A stretch of DNA of 64,000 nt from Diadophis punctatus similis (Eukaryota; Chordata; Lepidosauria; Squamata; Dipsadidae), in NCBI GenBank assembly GCA_023053685.1, contig JALIGW010000001.1, forward strand, positions 71,135,740-71,199,739, given 5' to 3'. The notes beneath the pieces were generated by a model, which saw only the letters and a list, made by a program, of their open reading frames with translations, was not told the origin of the DNA and did no database searches. This document shows, piece after piece, positions 50,621-56,100 of the stretch. Position 1 is the first letter of the stretch; the number at the start of each line of letters is the position of its first letter. A program made the position numbers and the translations under genes.

Positions 50621-52102
50621 TGTGTGTGTGTGTGTGTGTGTAAGCAAAAAGCAGTATATGCCAGATGCCATTTGAATTTCTAATAACTATGCTAGCCCTA
50701 ATAGTGCCCTCAATCATAAATTTGATCTGTTACATTCCACAGTCGAGTAGCATTTTGCTTAAGATCTTACAAAATATTGAGTTATCTATGGAGAAATGCC
50801 AAAAGAACAGAAATTCTCCATCATATAAAAAAGCTGATTGCTAAGCTGAAGTGATTATCACTAAGCCTAAATTTACATACTTTGTGCAGGTGATGTGAAT
50901 AAACAGTAGAAAAAATAATTATGCTTGTCATAGTTGAGTGCAAACAAGGGATAAAATGGATGGATCAAGAGATTATTCAAATGTCTTTGGTAGGGCTACA
51001 GTTTGTTAAAGACATACTGTATCAAGATGTAAGCGTATATCAGTATAGTTATCAAGAGTAGAATCTAACGCATTAGCCTCTAGTTAATTGTACCTCTTCC
51101 TTTATCTAGTTTGAGTTTTAATGCACTTGTCCTAATCTCTTCAATTACTACCTTCAATATTTCCACTGATTTAACTTATGTCTGATGAAAAAAAAATAAA
51201 GCTACTAAGAATTTACCTGTGTAGAAAAAACAATTTAGCCTTTTTATACAGATGTCAAACCTTGCAGTTTGACATCTGTAAACCTATTTGCTTTCTGGAA
51301 CTCTTCAAGCTGACCACAACTAGTAAATAATGACCAACCAAAACTCTCTGTTCCCCCAAATTAGTGACTTAAGTTCACACATCACCTTAAACTTGCTTTG
51401 TTTTGGGGCTAATAATGGTTGGAAGCAATTGAGTTTATCCTTATATGCAATTCTTGCTATTTTGACTTTCTCTGTCAACCATGACATAATTCAACGAATT
51501 ATTTGAAACCTGTCGGTCACCCTATCTAAGAGCACTAATACAAAAAGATGTCAAATCATTCAGTAGAACCAGCAAGCCACTCTGTTCTTGCCCTGAACAG
51601 CTCCTTTCTCAGGCTGGCCAGCGGAGTTTTGAAATTAAACTAAGAATGATCCAAAAAAAATTAAATTCATTTCAGAACGTCTGTCATCGAGCACATCCAT
51701 CTGCCAGAGTTTCAGACTTCACCCAGTCGGGCAAATCAAGGGATGGGATCACCAATAGGGAAGACCTCCTGCTTTTGAAGCCTCCAAAAGCACTCGTATT
51801 TTCCAATAATCCTACAATCTCTCCCCAAGACCTAGCTAAGAAGCGGCTTCGGAAAGGCCAGTAACAAAGCTACCAAGGTTGAGGAGCCCAAATTCAAACG
51901 GTCGTCAAAACTGCCCGCCCGTCTTCTCTTCGTCCTCACCGCGTAAGCCTCGGTGATACCGCTCCAGGGACTGCGCCAAGTCCGATTCTCCCGTGGCTTC
52001 CCTCACGGGATCCAGTGAATCCGGAGACTCGCTCCAAGCGGGCCCCGGGCTGCACGCCGCAACTCTTCCGGCTATACCGACAGCTTCTGGGACTCCCTCC
52101 AT
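11575..52102 (-). CDS. SDCCAG8: SDCCAG8, 5' thirteen coding exons (partial gene)
   Basis: Serologically defined colon cancer antigen 8 is a long coiled-coil protein of centrosomes and basal bodies, needed for ciliogenesis; human mutations cause NPHP10/BBS16 ciliopathy (established knowledge). Thirteen minus-strand exons join in one frame: 51940-52102, 44756-44914, 44590-44675, 38499-38612, 36662-36784, 35265-35396, 33599-33663, 32076-32264, 29388-29526, 25860-26012, 22088-22222, 19615-19731 and 11575-11717. The sum is 1718 nt, about 572 codons, with no internal stop and AG/GT at every junction read. Identity rests on blocks recalled from human SDCCAG8, such as [33 protein letters not shown] and DEAEKEHRE. 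The human protein is 713 residues, so the C-terminal coiled coil is missing and is expected to the left of the window. The start is the only ATG in the first open frame, which has an in-frame stop upstream. The N-terminal exon is longer than I recall for human. Confidence 0.95.
13835..14052. mobile_element. Foldback repeat, possibly Penelope-like 3' end
   Basis: Two inverted arms meet at about 13945. The left arm holds ccaaaggtgcttttttcaag, caactg and gcttctcatccaagaagctt; the right arm holds their reverse complements. The same sequence occurs once more at 24945-25195 with the arms separated. The GAAGAAGCTTCTTGGATGAG core recurs in vertebrate retroelement 3' ends that I associate with Penelope-like elements, which often carry inverted terminal copies. 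The family call is tentative. Confidence 0.5.
14087..14223. mobile_element. hAT MITE, CAGGGCTGTCAAACTC family
   Basis: 137 bp. It starts cagggctgtcaaactc and ends gagtttgacacccctg, a terminal inverted repeat. ATCTAGAC is duplicated exactly on both sides (14079-14086 and 14224-14231). A run of at least 16 G lies inside. Confidence 0.92.
14375..14490 (+). mobile_element. CR1-like LINE relic
   Basis: Fragments agagtgcagagaagagcaat and ggaactgggtatgttta match the order of a common reptile CR1 3' region. It is short, decayed and lacks its end. A 13-bp unit is duplicated at its start. Confidence 0.45.
15832..16452. mobile_element. TA-target DNA element, CCGTATTTTTCGG family, copy 1
   Basis: The left end CCGTATTTTTCGGAGTATAA is the inverted match of the right end at 16420-16452, and TA flanks both sides (15830-15831, 16453-16454). 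The interior contains an approximately 115-160-bp block repeated about three times (ccctaaccag, atcttcccagctcttacc, ttgttactctctcagaag). There is no transposase frame. Related copies lie at 48042 and 59093. Confidence 0.8.
17075..17304. repeat. Compound purine microsatellite (GAAA)n(GGGA)n(GGAA)n
   Basis: 230 bases without a single pyrimidine on the plus strand. It starts with GAAA units, then about a dozen GGGA units from about 17190, then GGAA/GAAG units to the end. In SDCCAG8 pre-mRNA this reads as a polypyrimidine tract. Open frames across it are artefacts. Confidence 0.97.
17631..17852 (+). mobile_element. tRNA-derived squamate SINE, copy 1
   Basis: The head gagccgaggtggcatagtgg resembles a tRNA A box, and gttcaaatctcacc a B box. 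The body includes gttgactcagccttcc and ggacccagattgttgggg, and the tail is a ctattg repeat. It fits the Squam1/Sauria-type SINE class. Copies also lie at 23386 and 43724. Confidence 0.85.
19615..19731 (-). CDS. SDCCAG8: SDCCAG8 exon 12
   Basis: 117 nt, 39 codons, phase 0. It reads [11 protein letters not shown], then [13 protein letters not shown] and LEIKDQ, close to human [24 protein letters not shown] and LEIKDQ. Acceptor AACAG; donor CAG|GTAAGA. Confidence 0.97.
19937..19996. repeat. CT-rich simple repeat
   Basis: About 60 bases of (CT)n interrupted by CCCT and CCCTCCCT units. Confidence 0.9.
20872..21011. mobile_element. Palindromic hAT MITE, (C)AGTGTTTCTCAAC family
   Basis: 140 bp, almost wholly self-complementary. 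The left arm tagtgtttctcaactttggc answers the right end gccaagacagagaaacactg, and cccagaattccc answers ggggaattctagg. The flanking 8-mers ACCCAGAC and ATCCAGAC (20864-20871, 21012-21019) match at 7 of 8 positions, a decayed target duplication. Confidence 0.9.
22088..22222 (-). CDS. SDCCAG8: SDCCAG8 exon 11
   Basis: 135 nt, 45 codons, phase 0. It contains [20 protein letters not shown] and SREMEINK, matching human LSQNIAQLEAQ, KISAINQLE and SREMDVTK. Its 3' splice site lies in a 25-bp tandem duplication, so a second acceptor copy sits 25 bases upstream (see findings). The donor is AAG|GTAGAA. Confidence 0.95.
22209..22258. repeat. 25-bp tandem duplication at the exon 11 acceptor
   Basis: Units 22209-22233 and 22234-22258 differ at one base. 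Each unit contains, on the minus strand, a TTCAG|GTAATG splice acceptor. The proximal copy keeps the frame. Confidence 0.95.
23386..23610 (+). mobile_element. tRNA-derived squamate SINE, copy 2
   Basis: It shares the body gttgactcagccttcc, ggacccagattgttgggg and aagcggtatataagtct with the copy at 17631. The head is aagccatagtggcgcaatgg. Slightly more diverged. Confidence 0.85.
24945..25195. mobile_element. Second copy of the foldback-type repeat
   Basis: Both outer arms (aaaggtgctttttcaagagg and gttgcctcttgaaaaagcac) are inverted copies, as at 13835. Here about 100 bases separate them, including tataaatcc and the gaagaagcttcttggatgag core. It looks like a more complete family member. Confidence 0.55.
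25860..26012 (-). CDS. SDCCAG8: SDCCAG8 exon 10
   Basis: 153 nt, 51 codons, phase 0. It starts [11 protein letters not shown] and continues as charged coiled coil with [10 protein letters not shown], aligning with human ALIQCDQLRKE and ERLEKELASQ. Acceptor CCACAG; donor CTG|GTATTT. Confidence 0.96.
27890..28273 (+). mobile_element. Non-autonomous TIR element, CAGGTAGTC family, copy 1
   Basis: Left end caggtagtctttgacttg; right end ttgtaagtcgagaactctt, inverted. The interior has repeated ttaag motifs (gttaagcaaatcatgggg, tcattaagcaaatccagc) and tgatcatgtgac. TA flanks are plausible. Three other copies are in the window. Confidence 0.75.
28290..28540 (-). mobile_element. Probable CR1-like LINE relic
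   Basis: Antisense words such as gcccttttctgcagtttttc, gtgcagcgcccagaacccca and tagatatggttaa match the reverse of reptile LINE 3' regions. Strongly decayed. Confidence 0.4.
29388..29526 (-). CDS. SDCCAG8: SDCCAG8 exon 9
   Basis: 139 nt. It completes the split lysine and reads [10 protein letters not shown], then SAYEQVKQ and [10 protein letters not shown], matching human [17 protein letters not shown] and SEEANFEKTK. The acceptor lies in an AG-repeat (AAGAGAGAGAG); only the first AG keeps the frame. Confidence 0.95.
29527..32075 (-). other. SDCCAG8: SDCCAG8 intron 8
   Basis: 2.5 kb, almost half of it one CR1 insertion in the same orientation as the gene (29741-30863). 30900-32075 is AT-rich with no recognised feature. 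Confidence 0.7.
29741..30863 (-). mobile_element. CR1 LINE, 5'-truncated, with intact reverse-transcriptase C-terminus
   Basis: A 300-codon open frame (30854-29952) encodes the C-terminal part of a CR1/L3-type ORF2. YADD, the polymerase catalytic motif, is at about residues 18-21 ([10 protein letters not shown]), followed by the thumb region with [27 protein letters not shown] and LHWLPI, and an end [14 protein letters not shown]. The usual ORF2 is about 900-1000 residues, so the endonuclease and most of the polymerase are missing through 5' truncation at about 30863. The 3' UTR carries the CR1 tail (cgccctgagtcc, gggcggcatataagaa) and ends in ATTT repeats. The intact frame suggests a fairly recent insertion. 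Confidence 0.93.
32076..32264 (-). CDS. SDCCAG8: SDCCAG8 exon 8
   Basis: 189 nt. It carries the most diagnostic block of the gene, [19 protein letters not shown] followed by VHMQTIERL, almost identical to human. The two cysteines in CLNC are conserved. Acceptor TTGCAG; donor AAA|GTAAGC, splitting a lysine codon. Confidence 0.97.
32740..33152 (+). mobile_element. CR1-like LINE 3' end
   Basis: The tail ataagccacctagaatcac, gttgggcagctgtattaatt and (AATG)n is a CR1 3' end in plus orientation. The upstream part (32740-33000) is probably the same insertion or an older LINE piece. It lies in SDCCAG8 intron 7. Confidence 0.65.
33599..33663 (-). CDS. SDCCAG8: SDCCAG8 exon 7
   Basis: 65 nt, 21 codons plus two bases. 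It reads [20 protein letters not shown] and continues the coiled coil; human has EKLKLTYEEK at this place. The terminal CG joins the first A of exon 8 to make arginine. Acceptor TTTAAAG; donor ACG|GTAAAA. Confidence 0.9.
33900..33985 (-). mobile_element. LINE 3'-end relic (ATG-repeat tail)
   Basis: The antisense strand ends cacaggacctaatgatgatg, the same tail as the LINE relic at 45680-45905. It lies in SDCCAG8 intron 6. Confidence 0.45.
34175..34245 (+). mobile_element. CR1 3' tail
   Basis: Duplicated ccccgggagt, then gttgggcggcatacaaat and an (AAATT)n tail. Confidence 0.6.
34520..34650 (+). mobile_element. CR1 3' tail
   Basis: Contains acatctcccagagtcaca and gagatgggcagccatata, then ataaaataa: a decayed CR1 3' end in intron 6. 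The remaining parts of that intron are featureless AT-rich DNA. Confidence 0.6.
35265..35396 (-). CDS. SDCCAG8: SDCCAG8 exon 6
   Basis: 132 nt, 44 codons, phase 0. It is a low-complexity, poorly conserved linker (serine, glycine, histidine and cysteine rich) ending [10 protein letters not shown], whose LELEK matches human. Acceptor TTTCAG; donor TTG|GTCAGT. It is called from frame continuity between exons 5 and 7 as well as the LELEK match. Confidence 0.88.
36040..36465 (+). mobile_element. CR1-like LINE relic with decayed YADD region
   Basis: A frame around 36170-36230 reads [12 protein letters not shown], a remnant of the polymerase motif. It is followed by a typical tail sequence ending ttcaagttgttatgatttta. 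It lies in SDCCAG8 intron 5. Confidence 0.55.
36662..36784 (-). CDS. SDCCAG8: SDCCAG8 exon 5
   Basis: 123 nt, 41 codons, phase 0. It encodes coiled-coil sequence starting [10 protein letters not shown] and ending [10 protein letters not shown], matching human EELSGMKNKI and LREQTLLDAS. The donor TCA|GTGAGT is strong; an open frame runs on beyond it but is intronic. Confidence 0.94.
37244..37677 (-). mobile_element. CAGGTAGTC-family TIR element, copy 2
   Basis: Reverse orientation: it starts gcaggcctcaattaatgacc and ends caatgactacctg followed by TA. It carries the family words gtgaccatttgaagtta and gcgatcatgtgatg. It lies in intron 4, 156 bases from copy 3 in the same orientation. Confidence 0.7.
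37834..38225 (-). mobile_element. CAGGTAGTC-family TIR element, copy 3
   Basis: It starts caggtagtcctcaatttaca and ends gttgaggactatc, with TA on both sides. Interior words: cccatggtcatgtgatcaaa, cacttaacaaccatgtta. Confidence 0.78.
38499..38612 (-). CDS. SDCCAG8: SDCCAG8 exon 4
   Basis: 114 nt, 38 codons, phase 0 at both ends. It contains [19 protein letters not shown], nearly identical to the recalled human protein and among the strongest identity anchors. The acceptor is CCTCTAG and the donor AAG|GTATCG. Confidence 0.96.
39018..39125 (-). mobile_element. CR1 3' tail with (ATTC)n
   Basis: About eleven ATTC units, then cttataggccgcccaactcc and gggactcag, the reverse complement of the CR1 tail. 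Confidence 0.8.
39570..40430 (-). mobile_element. Degenerate CR1-like LINE cluster
   Basis: An (ATTC)n tract at 39580-39650 is followed by AT-rich 3' UTR-like sequence, then antisense words of the CR1 coding 3' part (agccataaagagctttataa, caattggtccaccagctgaa). Many stops. Confidence 0.6.
40440..40760 (-). mobile_element. Non-LTR retrotransposon ORF2 C-terminal relic
   Basis: An 85-codon antisense frame (40701-40444) reads [18 protein letters not shown], then [17 protein letters not shown] and [14 protein letters not shown]. This is the cysteine/histidine-containing C-terminal region (C-x-C ... H-x3-C) found downstream of some LINE reverse transcriptases. It seems to belong to a different LINE type from the CR1 pieces around it. 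Confidence 0.6.
41403..41429. repeat. (AAAC)n microsatellite
   Basis: Six to seven AAAC units. Confidence 0.95.
41613..42325 (-). mobile_element. CR1/L3-like LINE, 3' part
   Basis: It starts with ATTT repeats and the antisense tail ttgccacctatctcgcca. Decayed coding sequence follows, with the antisense of GLGP-Y (tagggctttataggtaataa) and caacaccttgaattg, which the intact copy at 29741 also has. Confidence 0.75.
42330..42755 (+). mobile_element. CR1/L3-like LINE, 3' part
   Basis: Contains gtgatggccccagtgctatg and gaaagacctggctctttacc (coding end), then gttgcccagaatcttgga and an (AATG)n tail at 42735-42752. Confidence 0.7.
42825..43178 (+). mobile_element. CR1/L3-like LINE, 3' part
   Basis: A frame reads [18 protein letters not shown], matching the WNQLPPE end of CR1 ORF2. 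The 3' UTR follows with gagatgggcggtatagaaat and aataaataaa. Confidence 0.75.
43724..43963 (-). mobile_element. tRNA-derived squamate SINE, copy 3
   Basis: Reverse orientation of the copies at 17631 and 23386: aatagcacttagacttatat, attgcccccagctatctggg, ctaaccactgcgctaacacg. It carries a small internal ggatggaa duplication. Confidence 0.85.
44147..44389. mobile_element. Short hAT-like element, CAGGGGTGAAATCC family
   Basis: Left end caggggtgaaatccagcagg; right end gggatttcaccactg, inverted. Inner agaactggtagtgg answers agaaccagtagtaa. It contains two ggagattttgcaatatcctt-like repeats. No clean target duplication was found. Related in style to 8217-8420. Confidence 0.7.
44590..44675 (-). CDS. 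SDCCAG8: SDCCAG8 exon 3
   Basis: 86 nt, separated from exon 2 by only 80 bases. It completes a valine codon split with exon 2 and then reads [10 protein letters not shown], followed by a serine/lysine-rich stretch ending MSPT. Human has NQLKDLLRQQ and a similar KMSP motif. The donor is ACA|GTAAGT. Confidence 0.93.
44676..44755 (-). other. SDCCAG8: SDCCAG8 intron 2 (80 bp)
   Basis: A very short intron with GTTTGA at the 5' end and TTATAG at the 3' end, including a run of nine A on the plus strand. Confidence 0.9.
44756..44914 (-). CDS. SDCCAG8: SDCCAG8 exon 2
   Basis: The acceptor TTTTTAG precedes ATCGTG; the split aspartate codon is completed by the last G of exon 1. The exon encodes about 52 codons ending in [10 protein letters not shown], which matches the human AWPELQQSHA block. 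The middle of the exon is poorly conserved. The donor is GCAG|GTTTGA. Confidence 0.92.
45680..45905 (+). mobile_element. LINE ORF C-terminus and 3' tail relic
   Basis: A frame reads [20 protein letters not shown], then [20 protein letters not shown] and LVAQC before a stop. This is the typical end of several non-LTR retrotransposon polyproteins. The 3' end is a GATGATGAATG repeat shared with 33900-33985. Confidence 0.65.
46152..46541 (+). mobile_element. CAGGTAGTC-family TIR element, copy 4
   Basis: It starts aaggtagtctttgacatacg and ends gtaagttgaagactatctata. Its right end directly abuts the hAT copy at 46542, whose target duplication CTATAGAT uses the last bases of this element. Confidence 0.72.
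46542..47006. mobile_element. hAT MITE, CAGTGATGGCGAACC family, copy 2
   Basis: It starts ccgtgatggcgaacc and ends ggttcgccatcactg. CTATAGAT is duplicated exactly (46534-46541 and 47007-47014). The 465-bp interior is CpG- and G-rich with repeated ggatgggaggc and gcatgcacg motifs and lacks the large palindrome of copy 1. Confidence 0.92.
48042..49026. mobile_element. TA-target DNA element, CCGTATTTTTCGG family, copy 2
   Basis: Left end CCGTATTTTTCGGAGTATAA; right end ttatactccgaaaaatacgg followed by TA. The left flank is TT rather than TA. At 985 bp it is longer than the other copies, and the interior (48120-48950) is different and includes a tRNA-like segment. Confidence 0.8.
48645..48715 (-). 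repeat. tRNA-derived sequence inside the TA-target element
   Basis: On the minus strand, gtagcctagaggtagagctc resembles an A box and aggttgtgagttctatcct a B box, flanking an anticodon-like loop tgcctcacaatcagg. The acceptor stem does not pair well, so this is a SINE head, not a functional tRNA. Confidence 0.5.
50060..50590 (+). repeat. 321-bp tandem duplication of a tRNA-derived repeat
   Basis: The block starting cgacagaaaaaaaaacattt occurs at 50060 and again at 50381. Each copy contains ttgtggcctagaggttaaaa (or ggataaaa) and caggttcaaatcccacta, tRNA A-box and B-box-like sequences, then agagcaaaatagctc and tagatctataatagtctcc. The second copy ends at the AC repeat. The copies differ at few positions. 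Confidence 0.9.
50588..50643. repeat. (AC)n/(GT)n palindromic microsatellite
   Basis: About 27 bases of CA repeat run directly into about 23 bases of GT repeat, ending tta and taa. The whole is a near-perfect inverted repeat. Confidence 0.97.
51940..52102 (-). CDS. SDCCAG8: SDCCAG8 exon 1 (first coding exon)
   Basis: This exon encodes residues 1-54 plus one base. The ATG at 52102-52100 has G at +4 but a poor -3 base, and it is the only in-frame ATG; an in-frame TAG lies about 118 bases upstream. The exon is GC-rich and inside the CpG island. Its last residues, LERYHRGLR, align with the recalled human LGQYQRSLR. The first ~30 residues (glycine, proline and alanine rich) have no counterpart in the shorter human N-terminus. 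The donor is GCG|GTGAGG. Confidence 0.85.
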
Positions 52103-52293
52103 TGGGACGCGTGGGAAGTATAACCCCCCTCCCCTCCGGCTAGGCTTTCTTCGCGGGCTGTCGGTCTCTGTAGTTCCAACGCCGTCCTTTCGCAGCGCAC
52201 GCAACAGCCCCGGCGACTAAGAAGCAACTACAAGCCCCAGGGACAGCGCGCGGGGGGGGGGGGGAAGTTCCGATGAATCTTGCGAAGCGGTTC

Positions 52294-52307
52294 GTTGCCA
52301 GGACAAC
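52294..52307. promoter_or_regulatory. X-box (RFX-binding) motif candidate
   Basis: The 14-mer GTTGCCAGGACAAC fits the palindromic RFX consensus GTNRCC-spacer-RGYAAC with one mismatch in the second half-site. It lies 192 bases upstream of the SDCCAG8 ATG. RFX factors drive many ciliary genes, and SDCCAG8 is a ciliary gene, so the placement is credible, but binding is inferred. Confidence 0.6.
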
Positions 52308-52861
52308 CGAGAAACGGCGCTTCCCCGAGTCCCGCTTCGAAGACCGCTTTTATGCCCGCAGATAATCAAGTGACGTCTGACGCGGGGCACGCGCTGCCTC
52401 CGAACGTAGACAGACAGAAGGCTTCCTCTCTCGCCCGAAATGCAACACGCCGTAACGCTCCTCTATGTCGAGGAAGTCTTTGCCGCGCTGCTTTCTGGGA
52501 ATTGGTTGCAAGAACAATGTCCATACGGTGGGTTCGCTCGGCTCTGCGAAGGTGCCAGGGCTATTATATATAGAAGACGGTTTTATCATTTGGGAGGGGT
52601 GAAGCAAGATGGTACTTTTTGTTTGCTTTAAAGTGAGCGCGGGTTTTTTCCCCCATTCTTATCCAGGACAAAGATGAGAGGAACAAAGCATTTTCATAGG
52701 AGAAGCTATATTTGTCCTTTTCATATTCCACAAGGAAACGGCCCCCCAAAAAAGATTATATCTTTAAATCTTTCGAAACCTTAACCAGTTCGTGCGATCA
52801 AAAGAAAACACAGACATAAATAACAATACCCAAATTCCAGCTTCTTCAGTCTGGAAAACGA

Positions 52862-52997
52862 CGCCTGCGCGGCAAGAATCGGCTTCTTCGCGTTCTGCAC
52901 GCGCCTGCGCATTAGCCTCGTCCTGAGGCAAATCCATTCTTTCTTCTCTCTCCCCCCCCTCCGCTTGTATGTCGCTCCCTGGAACGGCGCCTGCGCA
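52862..52997. promoter_or_regulatory. Three NRF1-like motifs
   Basis: CGCCTGCGCGG at 52862 and two copies of GCGCCTGCGCA at 52901 and 52987 resemble the NRF1 site. They cluster just upstream of the proposed CEP170 first exon, a common layout for broadly expressed CpG-island promoters. Confidence 0.55.
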
Positions 52998-53049
52998 GTA
53001 GCTTCCCTGTGTTCCGCGCCGTTAGCCGCTTTATAGTAGGAATAACGTT

Positions 53050-53195
53050 GGAGCGGTTGCTACAGGCGGAACAACGTAGGTTGGCGGAGGGTCAGCGATC
53101 GCCCTTGACTTTCCCCTCCGCCCCGCATGCCCTTGTTGTGGGAGAAGATGGTGGATCAGTGAGCCGGCACTTTCAGGCTTCCTGAAAGGGAGTGA
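53050..53195 (+). other. CEP170: Candidate CEP170 non-coding first exon
   Basis: CEP170 encodes a centrosomal FHA-domain protein of the mother centriole subdistal appendages; in vertebrates it lies divergent to SDCCAG8 (established synteny). Here GC-rich sequence with an AAGATGG motif is followed by two overlapping consensus donors: GGGA|GTGAGT after 53191, or AGTGA|GTAAGT after 53195. An ATG at about 53147 opens only a four-codon frame, so this would be 5' UTR. No CEP170 coding exon was recognised between here and 64000. The assignment rests on synteny and the donor signal, not on coding sequence. Confidence 0.4.
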
Positions 53196-56100
53196 GTAAG
53201 TGATGCTGCGGGATCCTTTGCCGGGGCGGGGGTGTGTGTGGGGGGTGGGGAGAAAGAGAAGGGTGTCTTTGCCCAGCAGCGAGCGATCAACACATACGAG
53301 GCGTCTTCTTTTTCTTCGCGGTCCCTTCCTTGGCTTGCCCTCGGGAGCGATTTCGATCCTGGGGCGGATCCACATATAAATTGATGCTCCGATTCATCCG
53401 AATCAACCATAACGGCTCCTTCTCCTGGCGTACTTTTTATTAGTAGTGGCAAGATTGCTACCGTTACGAGGATTGTTTTCCTTGGCGCTTGTGCCCCTGC
53501 TTCGTTTCCCCCCCCCCTTTGCTATTTCCTGGCCGCTGAAGGCTGTCCCTTTGGGAGTCAGTCGAGGCGGTTGCTGCTGCTGCTGCTGTATGAATATGAG
53601 GGGGGATGGTCCAGATTGGATACAGATGGAGCTTACTCGACCATCCGCTTCCTCTTTTTGCCTCTCCTCCCTCCTTCATATGTTAGCCAGTCTTCCCCCG
53701 GGGCGCTCTCTCGAGTGGCGTGGAGGCTTTCCCCACCCTGAGTTCAGGCTCCTGGTTTCAGCCCCCGCTCCGCTCCAGCAGCCCCTCTGGTGAAAAGAGG
53801 CGGCTAGAGGGGTGGAGGCTGCTTTGCTTGGGCGTTTTGTTCTGGGTCGTCGTTTTCCATTTTTTTCCCCTCTCCCTTCTTTGCAACTGTACCGTTTTCT
53901 TCTTTGTTCGCTTTTCTTTTTTCTCCCCCCCCCCCCCGATTAGTTTTTTTGCGAGCTATCGGGTTTCTCCTTTTAATGCATACATGGAAGGGCGTATGCG
54001 TGATTTGTTGGAGCTGAGGGGGGGGGAGAGATTCTGCTTTCAACCCTGTTTTGTAGGCTGAATGTAAGCAGCCCTACCTAAAATGATGCATAGCTTTACA
54101 CCTTAAAGACATCCCTGTGGGAGAAGCTATGCCGAATCCTTTCCTCCTCTCGCCTCTTTGATAACATCTGCGTCTGCTTTGTTTTTATAATTTTACCGTA
54201 TATAAAAAAAAAATTCCAGGAAGAAATGTGTTGTATGAGTTCTTTGAAATGATTACAGAAATATCTTTTGTCAAAGCCATCTTTTCAAATCGTTTATTGT
54301 GAATGCACATGCAATGTATATGGCTACAACAGATTTCTACCCGTCAATTAAAAAAATCTTAACAGGTTTGAAATACACAGTATATTAGGAAAGAGATAGT
54401 CCAAAGGAAACAAATGATAGCTGTACAGATGAGTCTTCTTTTGTGATCTCATCCACTAATTGTTTGGAACGGATGTTAGAAATGGGGGAAGGGGAGTGTT
54501 TCCGTTCTTAACTGTACTCTTATATAGGTACTTTTTAATATTTGCATTCCAGCTAATCTAGTACCTGGCATTGGACAAAATCCTATGTATCCTAATTAGA
54601 AACTGCTTAAAAATGAGCTGGGGTTGTTCAGAACATGATATTAGTGGGTAAGAAAGCTGAAGGACTTGTGCTACTTGTTAGTGTCTGAAGTAGGGTAATT
54701 TGAAATAGGTACTGCTAACACCACTTTCTATTTTTACTAGATTATGCTGCTTCACATTTAAAACAGTAATAAGACGTATCTTGCTATATTGACTCCTATT
54801 TTCAGCAGCAAGGGATCTTTTTTAAGACACAGTCTTAAAAAATAAGAGAGATGCGATAATTTTTCAGTTATCATACCCTTGAAGTCTTGTGTGCAAACAC
54901 CATGGTATCCTTTCAGTTAAGTTTACTGGCTGGATTCACATGTCATACATAGGTTTGCAAAATTTCAGAACATTCTGCTAAGCGACATGCAAATCACATA
55001 ATGGTTTAGTATAATATGTGAAGTTAGGCAGTGTTTTGCTTTTTCCTTAGTTCGTTGATTTTATACTGTAATCTTGTAAATATGTGGATGAGATGCTCAT
55101 ATAATTATTTAAGCAAATGATAATTACTCTTCATTAGGAAAATTTCCTATCTTCAACTTAATCTTTTTTTAAAGAATCCAGCCTATTTCTTGAATTGTTA
55201 ATAAAAGTTAAGTGCTGAATAATATTTGATGATCAAGGGTTTAAGATGCTACAATGTGTGCAAGTTCAAAATTGTCAAACTTCTAAAAACTATGATTAAA
55301 GGTTAATAGTTTTGTTGAATGGTGCCTCTAAAGTTTGTCATTCAATTCAACATTTACTTCTTCACCTGCATCTACTCATTTTTGGAAGTGCAGTGATCAG
55401 TGTCCCAGATCTGTACTGTATACTTAAAGGATTTGGTGATATTGGTAATACAGTATACAGCGCTTAACATTTCAACAATAGTGTTTTATAGATTTAGTTA
55501 TTCACTAATGTGCAAGTACAAAGCCTATATACATTGGTGATTTATTACAGTGATAGCCATGTGATGCTATCTAATAATGAATTTTTCATGAATTGTTTAG
55601 CAGTTGTAAAAATCACACAAACTATATGCTGCTGAATTAGGTTCACAGATCTTAAATGAGTCATGAAAAATAGAACCACCTTGGGGTTAGAAGAATCATG
55701 AAGATAGCAGGTGTGATAGTCTGCTTTTAATATACAGGATAAATTGATTAAATTAGATCAGTTACTTTTAATTTTTCCATTTTAAAATTACTCTTGGGGA
55801 AGAATGTATACTTTATAATTCCTAAAAGGGATGGTTGGTAATTTATTATTAATATAGTTACCGTATTCTGTAAATAGATACTTAATTTGTAACCTACTGC
55901 TATGAAATCCAATTGTCTCTTGTAGTGAAAAATTATAAGGATGTGACAAATGCTTCAAATTTGAACTGAAACTAACATATTTGAGGAAACTTCTTTCACA
56001 CTTGGAATGGTTCTGTTTCAAAATATTTTGCACATGACTAAGAGTCACGTTAGCCTAGATACAATAATCTGTGTCTTTTGCTCTTATTATGCTTTCAATG

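Larger units (their letters stand above)
44915..51939 (-). other. SDCCAG8: SDCCAG8 intron 1
   Basis: A 7-kb intron holding LINE relics, a TIR element with a hAT inserted beside its end, a LINE split by a TA-target element and a duplicated tRNA-derived repeat. 44915-45670 and 50650-51900 are without recognised features. Confidence 0.7.
51900..53560. promoter_or_regulatory. CpG-rich bidirectional promoter region, SDCCAG8/CEP170
   Basis: The AT-rich background changes to GC-rich sequence with many CpG dinucleotides. It covers the first SDCCAG8 exon, its upstream region and the proposed CEP170 first exon. Seen in it: an X-box-like motif (52294-52307), a CRE/ATF-like tgacgtct (52371-52378), three NRF1-like GCGCCTGCGCA motifs (52862-52872 partial, 52901-52911, 52987-52997) and a YY1-like AAGATGG at about 53145. 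Transcription start sites are not determined here. In vertebrates SDCCAG8 and CEP170 are divergent neighbours. Confidence 0.8.

Noticed and set aside
53446..54061. Plus-strand frames of 113-115 codons downstream of the CpG island
   Set aside because: Low-complexity pyrimidine-rich sequence with Cys and Phe runs; no CEP170 similarity.
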